DNA from: Catonia carolina
Taxonomy: Eukaryota; Arthropoda; Insecta; Hemiptera; Achilidae
DNA: 64,000 nt
Direction of reading: 5' to 3'
Assembly (NCBI GenBank): GCA_035578175.1
Contig: JAQMRL010000006.1
Coordinates: 27,412,393 to 27,476,392, forward strand
This document shows, piece after piece, positions 1 through 10,925 of the stretch. Position 1 is the first letter of the stretch. Each line of letters begins with the position of its first letter. The notes below the pieces were generated by a model, which was given only the letters and a program-made list of their open reading frames with translations, had not been told where the DNA came from and ran no database searches. Position numbers and translations under genes: made by a program.

Positions 1-330
1 CCGGTGTTCTTTTTTTGCTCTTCATCGGAGACTTTAAAGTCTGTAATTATTTGAATTTTGTTCGGTTCATTAAGTTTTTTCTAGGTTTATTCCAATTTTC
101 TACTTTCTGACTTCTTTAAACCATTTTTCCGACACCTTCGGTTCACTGTTTAGTGTCTTGAAAATTTGTCAACCAGTTATCATTTATTCTTTAGTATAGG
201 TGTCCGTAGAATTTTAGTCTTCTTTTTTTAATCATATCTTGTAATCGTTCATTTTACTTGTATTTACATATTTTCTTCTCGACCTTGTAACTTATAATGT
301 TCGTCTATTTTTTTCGGATCCATTATCTTT
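1..330 (-). mobile_element. LINE-B remnant, 3' coding end
   Basis: This stretch resembles the segment at about 55260-55600: both carry the same order of short matches (CCGGTGTTCT, AAAGTCTGTAATTATT against AAAGTCCGTAATTATT, TCGGTTCATTAAGTTTT, TTTAGTGTCTT). Read on the minus strand, the related copies encode a lysine-rich C-terminal part of a non-LTR retrotransposon protein; here the frame is broken. The element continues off the left edge of the window. The assignment rests on internal similarity and is uncertain in clade. Confidence 0.55.
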
Positions 331-997
331 CTCTAAAATATGTCTACTTCTCTTAGAGCAGCCTTCCCGGTCAGGCACTCACTCGCGTTCAAACACCTAG
401 ATTCTATCTCAATATTAATGGGGCTTTGAAACATCATTTTCGCTTCAGTTCATGCAAACTGATCGTGTAAACATGAATAATGAAATGAATCTCAATGTGA
501 CGAGTGAAGTTTCACATCAATCGTCATGTCAAACCTCACACTAAATGAACGTGTAAACAGACGTGTCAGTTCATGCACCATCTTTGTTGTGTCTTCACTA
601 CACACGAGTACGTGTGTTCACTAAAATATCAGATTGAATTGAGCTACTGTTTGCGTTATATTGACATGTGTGCTTTACCATCCAGTTATATATCATGAAC
701 CGGAAAGTATTAGCCTATTAGATTTTATTGAAATATATAAAACTCATCCTTCTCTTTGGAGAATTAGCTAATGATAGTGATATCAAATCCATTTCTTTTA
801 GACCGCCCAATTCTACATACCGTTGAACATTATTTACATATGATAATACTACATTATACACATAATTTATAAATAATATCATGTAGATATAATAATCAAG
901 TGCGTATGCTCCTAAATAAACAATAAATTTCACAGTATTCACATATGAAGCTAGATTTGAATTGAAGCAAAAACTGATCGTTTATTTGCACCTTTAT
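331..997. other. No gene seen
   Basis: AT-rich sequence with no supported gene. A stretch around 430-620 is richer in CG and repeats short words such as CGTGTAAAC and GTTCATGCA twice each, but I cannot assign it. Confidence 0.5.
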
Positions 998-1006
998 AAC
1001 GTCTAA

Positions 1007-1405
1007 ACTGCCCATAACGGACAGGTGGAGTGTCAAATTATTTACACTCACTCTGTTCGTTGCAGGGCTAAAATAAATAGTTCTGTTTCTTATCATATGG
1101 TCAGCCAATTAAATGACTGAATCATTTAAGAACAGAAGAGGTAGAGGTGTAAAAGACACTAATCAGAGTTACCTCCTCTGAAAGTAATGAATTTCATAAT
1201 ACAGCCAGACCCTGTGGTGAATGAAGTGAAGGTGTCGTTTGCAGAGTGGAAAATATGTGCTTTTCAGAGGGCCCGGCATGCTGATGAGCATACTTTTCCA
1301 CTCAGTGAGGAAGGCAACGGTAAACCACCTCACTCCTTGTTTTACCTAGTAAAACCTCTACAGGTTCAAACCAGCCTTTTGGCTGATGACCTAAACAACA
1401 ACAAC
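1007..1405 (+). mobile_element. Family S SINE-like retroposon, copy A (intact)
   Basis: A 399-bp element beginning ACTGCCCATAACGGACAGG and ending in an (AAC)n tail after CAGCCTTTTGGCTGATGACC. It is flanked by a perfect 9-bp target-site duplication, AACGTCTAA, at 998-1006 and 1406-1414. Both features indicate insertion by retroposition. I do not find a tRNA-like head with A and B boxes at the 5' end, so its RNA ancestor is unknown. A 75-codon open frame at 1187-1414 is shared with two other copies, but the differences between copies mostly change amino acids, so I treat it as non-coding. Confidence 0.8.
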
Positions 1406-1414
1406 AACGTCTAA

Positions 1415-1614
1415 TATTGGCTTGTGATTTATTAGTGTTACTTATGATAATAAAATAATAAAGCCATTAAGTTTCTTTTCCTTAAATGCGTATCAGTAGT
1501 TATTTTGATAGTAGGCCTAAGTTGACTAACCAAATTATTCTGTACCTAAAGCCTAAAAAGATCTCTGTACCACGATCTCTTTAGTAGTCGGTTAAAATTA
1601 TCCGGAAATCTATC
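1415..1614. other. No gene seen
   Basis: AT-rich spacer between two family S sequences. Confidence 0.5.
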
Positions 1615-1686
1615 TTTATTTTTTGTAGCCCCTGAACTAGCAGATCGACTGTAAATAATTTAACACTACCTGCCTGTTATGGACAA
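1615..1686 (-). mobile_element. Family S fragment
   Basis: About 70 bp matching, in reverse orientation, the 5' end of family S (TTTTTGTAGCCCCTGAACTA followed by CTGCCTGTTATGG). It lacks the rest of the element, so it is a truncated relic. Confidence 0.7.
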
Positions 1687-1978
1687 TTTTATTCGCCTAC
1701 CATGAAATAAATATAGGCATATGCCTCAAATTACAGTTCGCTATAATTTGACAAAGTATTTTTATAAAGATTCATGCCTACGCTAATTATTGCACTACTT
1801 TAGTTCTGCAATAAATACATTTATGTGTCAGCGAATTTTAAAATTTGTTAAGCCCTTCACTTTTTGTTAGAAATTACAGGCTATCATGAGGCTAATGAAA
1901 TAGTAAACAATAATTAGAAAACAATCTGTATGTTTCTGTAGATAGACCTATATTTTATTCAAAATACATACCTAAGTT

Positions 1979-2384
1979 TTCCCATAAAGAGGCAGGTGGA
2001 ATGTTAAATTAATTGCCCTTGAACTGTTGGTTCCACGGCTACAAAAAATAATTCTGTTTCTTATCATATAGTTAGCCAATGATATAACTTATAGGCCTAT
2101 GACTGAACTATTTAAGAGGTAGAGATGTAAAAGACATAGTCAGAGTTATCTCTTCTGAGAGTAATGAAATTCACTATATAGCCAGACCCTATGATGAATG
2201 AAGTGAAAGTCTCATTTGCAAGGTGAAAAGTGGGTGCTTTTCGGAAAGCATGGCATGCTGATAAGCATACTATTTTAACTCAGTGAGGACAGCAATAGTT
2301 AACCACCTCACTCCTCGTTTTTACTTAGTAAAACCTCAAGAGGTTCAAACCAGCCTTTCGGCTGTTGACCTAAACAACAATACC
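1979..2384 (+). mobile_element. Family S SINE-like retroposon, copy B
   Basis: Second copy in the same orientation as copy A, from TTCCCATAAAGAGGCAGG to CCTAAACAACAA. An 8-bp duplication, CCTAAGTT, flanks it at 1971-1978 and 2385-2392. It is more diverged than copy A and its tail is short. Confidence 0.75.
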
Positions 2385-2392
2385 CCTAAGTT

Positions 2393-5300
2393 ATTTTAAA
2401 CTGTCAATAGTTTACAAATTTTATGTTTAAATAGAATTATTTGAATGTATAGAAGCCAAATTCATTTTTCCGCCAAATCATCTGTCAAATCAAATCAACA
2501 ATACAAAGATTTCAATCCGAAGATCTACTTGGGATGTTTACAGAGGCAACATTTACGTATAAAATAGAACTTTACATACACGCTCAATATGAGAATTGTG
2601 TATTTCTGAAGTTTCATCGTCGTTGTAAGAGCAAACTTCAATTTAATGAAAACCCACTTATCTAAATGCTGTAAATTAACCGGGAAACTCACAAAGAAAG
2701 CTCCCTAGAATATGGATTAATGACATGAATTGACTTAACACTAACAAAAAACAAAATAATTTCAGAGCCAATCAGTCCTAAATAAAATAAATAAATAGAA
2801 AAAAACGAATCTACTGGAAATTATAATAAACTGATTACATAAAATTTATCTGGTCTTAAAATTCTGTTGAAGTCCTACTGTCGAGTTCTTTACCAAGTCC
2901 TAAAATAATATTTTTATGATTTCTTCATATTTACCAGTTGTAGGCTATATGAATTGATTAGCTTGTTCGAGAAAAACACGAGTCCAACGCAAGTGATTTT
3001 TCAGGAAATACAGAAACTATTTTTCTAATTTTATTGATACACATTGCTGAAAATTATTTGACATGAATTTGAAGTACTTCTTTAAAAAGTTATGGTATAG
3101 CCTAAATGTAGACGAGGGAATTTTCCAGCATGAGCTTATGGTTTTTCTCAAACAAATGCATATACCTATACGAAATAAGTAGACCTAATTCAACTTGTTT
3201 TATTTAGGATACTCCAGTCTATTATATAATACTAGTTTACAAAATATTTGTTTAGGATTAGCTATATTGTGTTATTAAAAACGTAGCAATTATTCATTTT
3301 AATTTTAAGAAAAACAATTAATATTACATTTCTTCAGGCTTATCATCTTTTTCTGCTGATGGCCATAAAAATACTTCTAATGCTGATTCTTAAACAAAAA
3401 AGAATTTTCTGCAGGTCAAATCTACTACTATAGTAGCTGAACTTTTGTGGTTTTCTCTATAAAATAATACAAATGCAATGAAATATTCAGTTTTAACACT
3501 AACTCAATTTTGATAAAAATGAACGTGTCAAACAAGTGATTCAATTGTATAGTTGTGATTTAAGAAGTTAGAAAAAGATTCATTCCTATACTGTCAAAAA
3601 TTTTAATAAAATGCCAATAATAATGATTTGATAATCCCTTAAAGACGCAGTAGCCTACCAGAATGCCGAAAACCAAAGCAGATAATCTCGGGTTTGATAT
3701 CGGTTTAGAGTTTTAGGAAAATTTTCATAATACTGTACCACAGTTAGGGCTATAGATATAAGAAAATTCACAAACAATGTAGCCTATGGTTAAATATCTA
3801 GGATATTAGTTCATCTTTGAATGAACAAAAAAAAACAGCTGGCTACTTAGAAAATATAGCCTATAATTACTCCTGCACTACTATTAATGTTGAAAATGAT
3901 AAAATTTAATCGATTTTTTAAGGAAAATTTCTATGTTTTTTACTTTCTTTTAAAATTTTTTACCGGAAAATTAAAAAATTATTTAAAAAATTTATTTTTT
4001 TCACCCTCATGACTTTCATTACATGGTGAAGTTCATTCATGCGATGTGAATTTTGACCCAACCAAAAAAAATCTTTTAGATATATACGTATGTGGTTAGG
4101 TATTTTCTTTAATTTTTTTGGATATTATCCTAGAGTAGGTAGTACATTTTATAAGAATGCATTTTTTTCAATATTTTCTTGTTAAATAATAACATCAGTA
4201 AAAACATTTATTAAAACGATCTTATAAATTTGTAGGTTGGTTTAAACTGAGTTAATATTTTTATACTGAAAGGAAGAGGAAGTAAACTATTGATAAATGC
4301 ATGTGAAAAAGTCCTCCAGACATTTTTATCGCCAACGATTTGGTTAACATGTCAAAAACCATTAGTTACATTTTCCTTACATTAAATTGTAGGCCTTTAG
4401 GTAGATTAATCTACAATGTGCATCGTGTAAAAAGATAATTGAGTCTACTTGTTTAATTAACCAAACAAAACGTCATCGTCTGCGATGAACTTTTTTCATG
4501 TCATATCCCGTAAAATTGAACTTTTTAACATAGACTATTTTTATAAATCTACCCAACTACAATATTAATTTACTACAAACAAATATTAGATAAATAGATC
4601 GACTTATAATTTTGTACAGATTAATAATTAGGTAATCTAATTAATAATTTAGGATATTTCTCACATGTTTAAATTATATAAACTTCAGACTACATTATGT
4701 ATTTTAAAAAAGATTGCTTTCTATTGCTTTCTACTGGCTGTTACACTTATTGTCCCGTGTTCGTTTCAATTTTTTGCAAGGTTTTGAAACCCCTAAACAC
4801 ACGTTACGAGTAATTCCAAAAAAATGTTAGTAGCTTACTCATTAAAAATTAAACCCAAATAATTAAACATGGTTTTTAATTCTTGTGTTGTGAACGTTTT
4901 ATCCGATATTTTATTAGTATTTCATAGGCTTAAGTTCCCCGGTTTCTCTCCAAGTGATTGATTGCGGTCGAACCTAAACTCTTTATATTTAGAATAGTGG
5001 TCGAAAGCAAGTTTTAGCCTTTTAAAGAAAAAATATTAACTAAAGTTTTAAATATAGCCTAATAGATATACATTATAAATCCGACAGTTTTAAAACCAGT
5101 TATACTTTGCGGAATTGAAACGTTTCATTATAAAACGGGAGAAATCAACCAACTCAAAAAGAAAAAATCAAGACGATAAAAGAACTCAAGAAGAAAAATA
5201 TAATTTGACTCCGTGCGTGGCTTTCAGGACTCATCCGCAATAAACATTTCTGATTTTTTAAGAGTCCAGTTCAGTTTACTATATCAGTGACAAAGTCAAA

Positions 5301-5615
5301 AATTTAGTATAGAATATGAGCAAGATACCAAGGTACCAAATGTAATTTAATTCTTTTCTAATATTCCAGAACTTTTTTCGAATTATTCTAATAGACTGCG
5401 TAATTCATAATCAGAGAACTACAACAGAGAGTAGCTACATGCGCTTATTACGATGCATAAGTTACCGAAAATTGATTAGGTAGGTCTATATCCAACATGA
5501 ATGATGGCGTAGTATATGCTTAGACGTAACAGGATATTTAATTCATAAAAAAGTGGTGTTAATGGCTTAAAAGAGGACACAATCCAGTGGTAGTGCTTCA
5601 AAAAATTAAATTCTT
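2393..5615. other. 3.2 kb without recognisable features
   Basis: AT-rich sequence with frequent stops in all frames. I see no gene, no terminal repeats and no match to the other families in the window. Several TAGCCTA words occur here (for example near 3650, 3779, 3857 and 5057). Confidence 0.5.
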
Positions 5616-5620
5616 GTACT

Positions 5621-6180
5621 ACTGTTGTTTATGTCATCAGCCGAAAGGCTGGTTCGAAGTACTAGATGCTTTACTAAGTAAAACGAGAAGTGAGGTAGTT
5701 TACTATTGCCTTTCTCACTGAGAGGAAAAGTATGCTTATCAGCATGGGAGGGCCTCTGAAAACCACGTATTTTCCACCTTGCAAATAACCTTCACTTCAT
5801 TCACCACAGAGTCTGGCTATATAATGAAATTCATTACTCTTAGATGTCACCTGATAAAGCTAGTCTTCAGGCGCTGAAGTATCGCCCTCGAGGAAGGAGA
5901 TGTTTGGGGCGTCCAAGAAAGAGATGGTGTGATGTTGGAACAGGCGATTGGCCTAATCCGTAAAGGAGATGATGATGATGATGATGATTACTCTTAGAAG
6001 AGATAACTCTGACTAGTCTTTTACACCTTTACCTCTTCTGTTCTTAAATGCTTCAGTCGTAGGCTATAATTGACTGACAATTAAATAAGAAACAGAACTA
6101 TTGTTTGTAGCCCTGGAACTAGTAGATCGAATGCAAATAATTTAATATTCCACCTGCCTGTTATGGGGAGTTTGTAATAC
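5621..6180 (-). mobile_element. Family S copy C, interrupted by a LINE
   Basis: Reverse-orientation copy: tail side at left (CTGTTGTTTATGTCATCAGC), 5' side at right (CACCTGCCTGTTATGGGGA). A 142-bp LINE-A 3' fragment is inserted inside it at 5845-5986. Flanking duplication of the S copy itself is not clean (TTGTACTA at left, TTGTAATACTA at right). Confidence 0.75.
5845..5986 (+). mobile_element. LINE-A 3' end inserted in family S
   Basis: A 142-bp, strongly 5'-truncated non-LTR retrotransposon end. The + strand encodes the C-terminal signature GRRCLGRPRKRW, then the conserved 3' motif GGAACAGGC-GATTG-GCCTAATCC and a (GAT)n tail. A perfect 12-bp target-site duplication, ATTACTCTTAGA, lies at 5833-5844 and 5987-5998, and the duplicated sequence belongs to family S. 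This fixes the order: family S first, LINE second. Confidence 0.85.
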
Positions 6181-7150
6181 TAGGGTGTGTTAATTAGTCT
6201 ATGTCTTTTCTGTATCATCGTTTCATCGGCTTTGTGCAATTTCTGATAGATAGGAAGAATTAATGTCGGATACTAAAGGATTTTGAAGTCAGTCTCCGAC
6301 CTACGGTATAATTTTAGAAGTATGTCGCTGACGTAAGTTAAGTTTAAGTCATCGAGTAATGATTTATTATAAACTCGACTCAGAGAATTTATTAGTTATG
6401 AATCGCGAGAATTTACTTTTTAAACGCTGTATTCATGAAATAACTGACAGCATTGCTGCGCCATGATCTGGCTACTGTAGAACTAGATCGGTTGGAGTGT
6501 TAGCTTGTGCTTTAAGTTTCCAAATCATGGGTAATTTGAACTTTTGTTAAAAAATTTGTATGAATTTTTCAGTTTGCAATTTATTAATCGTCGCTTATGA
6601 TTGATATGTTTTCTTTACTTCAACCGCCAGTCTAAATATAACCCAAGATACCGAATATTGCTTGCGGAAGAGATTGATTGAATAAAACTAATTTTGTACC
6701 TGAGAGGCAAAGGAAGTAAACTCTATTTTTGTAATTTTTCAGAAGAACCGAAAACATAAAGTTTTTCTTTTGTGAAAAATTTCTTCTTAAAATTTGAACC
6801 AAATAAAATAGCCTAGCTTCTGATATATACAGAGATTTAAATGACCAAACTAGTTTCTTAACTTCTACTATCCCCTGACCACCCACAGGACTTCATACTC
6901 TTTAAGTCTTTCTGCGTTTTAATTAAATCGTCAGTTTTAATTAAATTAGTGTTAACCCTCAATGTAACTTGAGTTAATCAAACAAAAACAAAATATATTC
7001 TGCTAACTCTATTTTGATAAAGAAACAGCATTTTATTCACAACAATGTTTGAAAAAATACAAAATTCAAGCAAATTCTGAGGCCTATCAGTAATCAGTAA
7101 TAAAAACAAAATAATTCAAAATAAAATAAACTTACTGTCAATAACAAGTA
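6181..7150. other. No gene seen
   Basis: AT-rich spacer. Short frames occur (such as 6632-6886 on the minus strand) but have no recognisable motif. Confidence 0.5.
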
Positions 7151-7152
7151 TA

Positions 7153-7771
7153 CAGTATTGTGCGAATTAATGTGAACAGAGACAAAATTTCAGTTTTCAT
7201 AAGTTGGTTAACCAAACAGTCGAACATCCCCCCAAAAAAATGTTCTGGGGCTGTTTTTCATACTCAGGTACTGGCACACTTATTCCAATTGAAGGTATGA
7301 TGAATAGTGAAAAATACAAAGCATTGCTAGGGCAACGCTTAGCTATAGAACTTAATAAAGTACAGGCCGAAGGGACCGCAATTTTTCAACAAGACTCGGC
7401 TCCGTGCCAGATAATAATATTACCCTTCTTGATTGGCCTGGGAATTCACCTGATCTTAATCCTATAGAAAATTTGTGGGCAATATGTAAGGCTAGGCTAC
7501 AAAAATTGGACTGTACGACAAAAACAAAACTGGTGGAAGCAGTGATTCAGGTTTAGTTTAGAGATGAAGCCATCACAAACAATTGCAAAAAACTTGTGGA
7601 TTCCATGCCAAGAAGACTCCAGGAAGTCATAAAAGTAAAAGGGGGACACATTAAATACTAGTTAATGGAAATTATCTCATGTAAGTGTACCTAAATGTAT
7701 CTTTGTCCTAAATAAATCATAAGTTATTTACAAATTATTTCTGTTTGTTCACATTAATTCGCACAATACTG
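7153..7771 (+). mobile_element. Tc1-like transposon, internally deleted
   Basis: A 619-bp element with terminal inverted repeats of about 25 bp (CAGTATTGTGCGAATTAATG at left, its complement at right, ending GCACAATACTG) and a TA duplication at 7151-7152 and 7772-7773. The CAGT ends, TA target and encoded protein place it with Tc1-like elements. The 5' half of the transposase gene is missing, so it cannot move on its own. Confidence 0.88.
7204..7665 (+). pseudogene. Tc1-like transposase remnant
   Basis: This would be the DDE transposase that cuts and joins the element ends. Visible motifs are MFWGCFSYSGTGTLIPIEGM, FQQDSAPC (second catalytic Asp), and after a frame change LDWPGNSPDLNPIENLWA (catalytic Glu region). 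Between the Asp and DWPG only a few codons remain where the family has over thirty residues, so the catalytic spacing is destroyed by a deletion. The N-terminal DNA-binding domain and first catalytic Asp are absent, and an in-frame stop follows EAVIQV. Clearly non-functional. Confidence 0.85.
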
Positions 7772-7773
7772 TA

Positions 7774-8425
7774 CGTCCAATTAGAGTAAAAAATAGTAGT
7801 CATTTTAAAAATCTTCCGCATCATTATACAAAAGTGGAGTTAATGTGGTTACTGCAACTTTTATAGAGCTTTCTTTCCGATTTTCAAACTCAATTTTGTC
7901 AAAATTGGAGTTAACAACGTTTAGGCCTACATCTAGAGAACATAACTGTGGCGTTTGTCGACCAAAAGTTAAGGTCATTCGAACTACATTTTGTTTAGTA
8001 GGCCTATACATTTTCAAATGTATTCTCTAAACTGTACTTTAAGAAGGCATAGCTGATATTAAATGTAGACATTTTGAATTATGGACGGGTTTAAAGATTA
8101 AAGATTTTATCCTATAAGCTACATCTTTTATGTATTACGTGTAACATGTTTTTTAAATGCTATGTTTAACAGTTATCGACAAAGATATACTGTATTAAAA
8201 ACACCGCTACAAATTCAGGTTTTCCAAAATTACAGCTATTTTTACAGCTTATTTTTCAACTGAACAACTGAACATCATGATTAGGCCTAAAAAATTTTGA
8301 AATTATTGAATTACATAAAAATTAGTAGGGCTATCAGTAATATAACTTACGCTTATTAAGTGTCTTCTCATTACAATTAGGCCTATGATTCTTTATTTTC
8401 CAAAAAAAACTTTCTTCTTCTTCTT
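7774..8425. other. No gene seen
   Basis: AT-rich spacer with four TAGGCCTA words (near 7921, 7996, 8282 and 8377). The overlapping short frames at 7805-8030 on both strands have no family signature. Confidence 0.5.
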
Positions 8426-8890
8426 GTTATCAAGAATTAGGCTCCTGCCTGTTCCAAATTCACTTTTATAAATCTTTTATAATATAAATTTAGCAATTTC
8501 CATCTTTTCCGTGGCCTTTTTATGCCTCTTCTTCCAAGTCGTCTATATTTCTTCTTTGTCAAGGGTTTCAAGCATTCTCTCCAGATGCTGTCTCCACTTA
8601 CCACTGTTAACTTTATACTTTCGTTCAAGTTATGTAGGTCTATTCTTAATTCGGCTCTTATTGCTTCATCCCGTATATGATCTAATCTTGTAGCCTACAT
8701 TCTTTTGTCTTTTGAAGGAACCTCATCTCTGCCACTTGAATCTTCGAGTGACTTGGAGTCTTGAGTCTTGAGTGACTTTGTAGTGACGCAAGACTCACTT
8801 CCATGAAAGACAACGGGAATAGCCAAAATCTTATAAAATTTTATTTTTGTCTCCCTTCTTTATTTTCTTTCATTATTTCCAGTGTTCTAC
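8426..8890 (-). mobile_element. LINE-A 3' end remnant
   Basis: Minus-strand non-LTR retrotransposon remnant. Its 3' end shows GGAACAGGC-AGGA-GCCTAATTCTTG then a (GAA)n tail at about 8408-8450, as in the other LINE-A copies. Upstream codons give RRGIKRPRKRW (variant of the GRPRKRW signature) and QVAEMRFL. Frames are interrupted several times. The 5' limit is uncertain. Confidence 0.75.
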
Positions 8891-9729
8891 TGATGGCAAC
8901 ACATCAGGAAATTTGACTTAACTTTATAATTTTTTTTATTAATTAAATTTAATTAATATACTCAATTTAATCGTTGTCCCGGTCAACATCATATGTAAAC
9001 TTCCTCGCTGATAATTTTTAACAGTAACTCAGTTACTAACAAATACAAATTCAGTGATAAGACCCATAATAAATAGTTTTTCAGCAAAACTATTGGAAAA
9101 GGAATCAGTTGGACAGGATTTAATGATGTCCATTAAAGTTAATTTTCGTATTATATCGATATAATAAATCCGTATAAAAATATCTTCCTTTTGAATGGAA
9201 TGATACAGATAATACTAGTTAACTTCAGTATAAAATATAGCATAAAATTTAATTACAAAACAGCCAATTCGTTTTTCTTTTTTAATTATAATAGCCTATA
9301 GACTATAAAAACTTGTTTTTATAAAAAAAGTTGTAGGCTAGTTAAATTGATAAGGATATTTTAAAAATACTAAAAATAAATGTTTTTGGCTAGTTAGGAT
9401 AGCGTTCTTTAGGGTATAACAGGATTTTCCTAAGTTTTAGACAAACCACTAAGAAATCAATATACCACATCTCCACTAAACATGGAATCTTCCAAGTTAT
9501 TTACTCTTGTATGCGTGGTTATCGTTAGCAAATAAATTTTTTTTCTTATTCCTATTTACATTAGACATAAAACCTTGTTATAGATTGTTTAACTACATTT
9601 ATATTGTGTAAAAATTACTACAGAATTTTGTTCCACTTCGTCTTAAATAATTTAATAAAATTAATTGATGATATAGTAATGAATCCCGTAAAAAAATATT
9701 TTTAAATATCTTACCAGTATCTTCATAAG
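8891..9729. other. No gene seen
   Basis: AT-rich spacer, no motif recognised. Confidence 0.5.
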
Positions 9730-9733
9730 TTAA

Positions 9734-10297
9734 CCCTTTATAGGGTAGTAGTAGGCCCTACTACGGTGGAAAATATACATTTTGTAAACTGTTAAATTTT
9801 GTTTTATAGGGACTTGAATAATGTATTTCTAGCGCCAGAACAGTAAGAATTACTTTTTTTTTAATGTTACGCTCTGGTAAGTATACTTACCAAGAAACGT
9901 TTTTTGAAATGGGAATCACATAATGTTTAGTGGTAAGAATGCTTATTAAAACAACTTGTAGTCCTGTATAGCAGAAAAATGTGTAGAATAATTTATCTCA
10001 ACTTTATATTAGTATGAATGCTTGCTTTCCCATAAAAAACTCGAATTTTCTTAGCACTGTACAAAAGTAATAACAAAACAACACGGTTGAGTACGCTGGT
10101 ATGAATCCTTACCACATTCGGGTAACTTATGAAGCAAATGGTCGCTGCGCACTAATTTCAAAATGTGTGGATAGCCTACTTACCAGAGAACATACATAAA
10201 ACCATAAAATGCCAATAGGGTTCAACTTTAAAGCTTATTCTTTAACAAAATCGATCTTATTGCCAGTGGTAAGTATACTTACCAAAGACCTAAAGGG
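9734..10297. mobile_element. TTAA-flanked MITE (piggyBac-like), type 1
   Basis: A 564-bp element with ends CCCTTTATAGGG and CCTAAAGGG and TTAA on both sides (9730-9733 and 10298-10301). TTAA targets with CCC/GGG ends are typical of piggyBac-like elements. There is no transposase. The interior repeats a 16-bp palindrome, GGTAAGTATACTTACC, exactly twice (near 9877 and 10267), with degenerate versions near 9931, 10097 and 10177. Confidence 0.78.
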
Positions 10298-10301
10298 TTA
10301 A

Positions 10302-10730
10302 TGGGAAAAGTTATGGTCGAAAATTAAAACAATAAAAGGTATCTAAATAGGCATACGATCCTAAATTAATTAATGTCTTATGGTCAATTTCTATTTAGTC
10401 ACCTTTTAAACCGGAGATTCTTATTATTTCAAAAGAAATTCCAGTTTTCTGTAATTTTTACTTTAAAAACTACATAATCTATTTTAATTTGCATAAGAAT
10501 TTTTGGTACTTTTCTAATAACGAGGATCACTCTAATTTTACCTTATTCTTTATTTATTGTTTAATTTTTTTATTTTTATTTATTCATTAGTGTTATTTAA
10601 ACGCATTTCTGATACTGTTACTAGTCTATTATATTTTTTAAGGGAACCCGGTCCTCAAAAAAATTTCACCATTCTTTATTGGTTTATTTAATCCTATGAA
10701 TTTTCTATTTTTTTAATTTTATTGATTTTT
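10302..10730. other. No gene seen
   Basis: AT-rich spacer. Confidence 0.5.
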
Positions 10731-10732
10731 TT

Positions 10733-10925
10733 AAGGAGAGACTGCCCTTTGTATACCACCAATGTTAAATTTGTTATTGTTAGGTACATTTTTCAAAGGA
10801 TTGATAAAAGATATGGGAATAAAACTTTACACACTAATAGTTGTTGGGTGTCTTTAGCTACTGGCATTTTTTCAATTTAATCTATCGGACCATAAAATTA
10901 AAAACAAAATAACGAATCACATAGA
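10733..10925. repeat. Dispersed repeat R, copy 1
   Basis: About 190 bp related to 35037-35228. Both begin TTAAGG-GAGACTG and share words such as GTACATTTTTCA, AGGATTG and AAAAGATA, then GGGT-TCT-TAGCTACTG. No coding signal and no inverted ends found. The class is unknown. Confidence 0.6.

Noticed and set aside
1187..1414. 75-codon open frame shared by three family S copies
   Set aside because: The same frame in copies A, D and H differs mostly by amino-acid-changing substitutions, and other copies have lost it. It looks like an accident of the element sequence.
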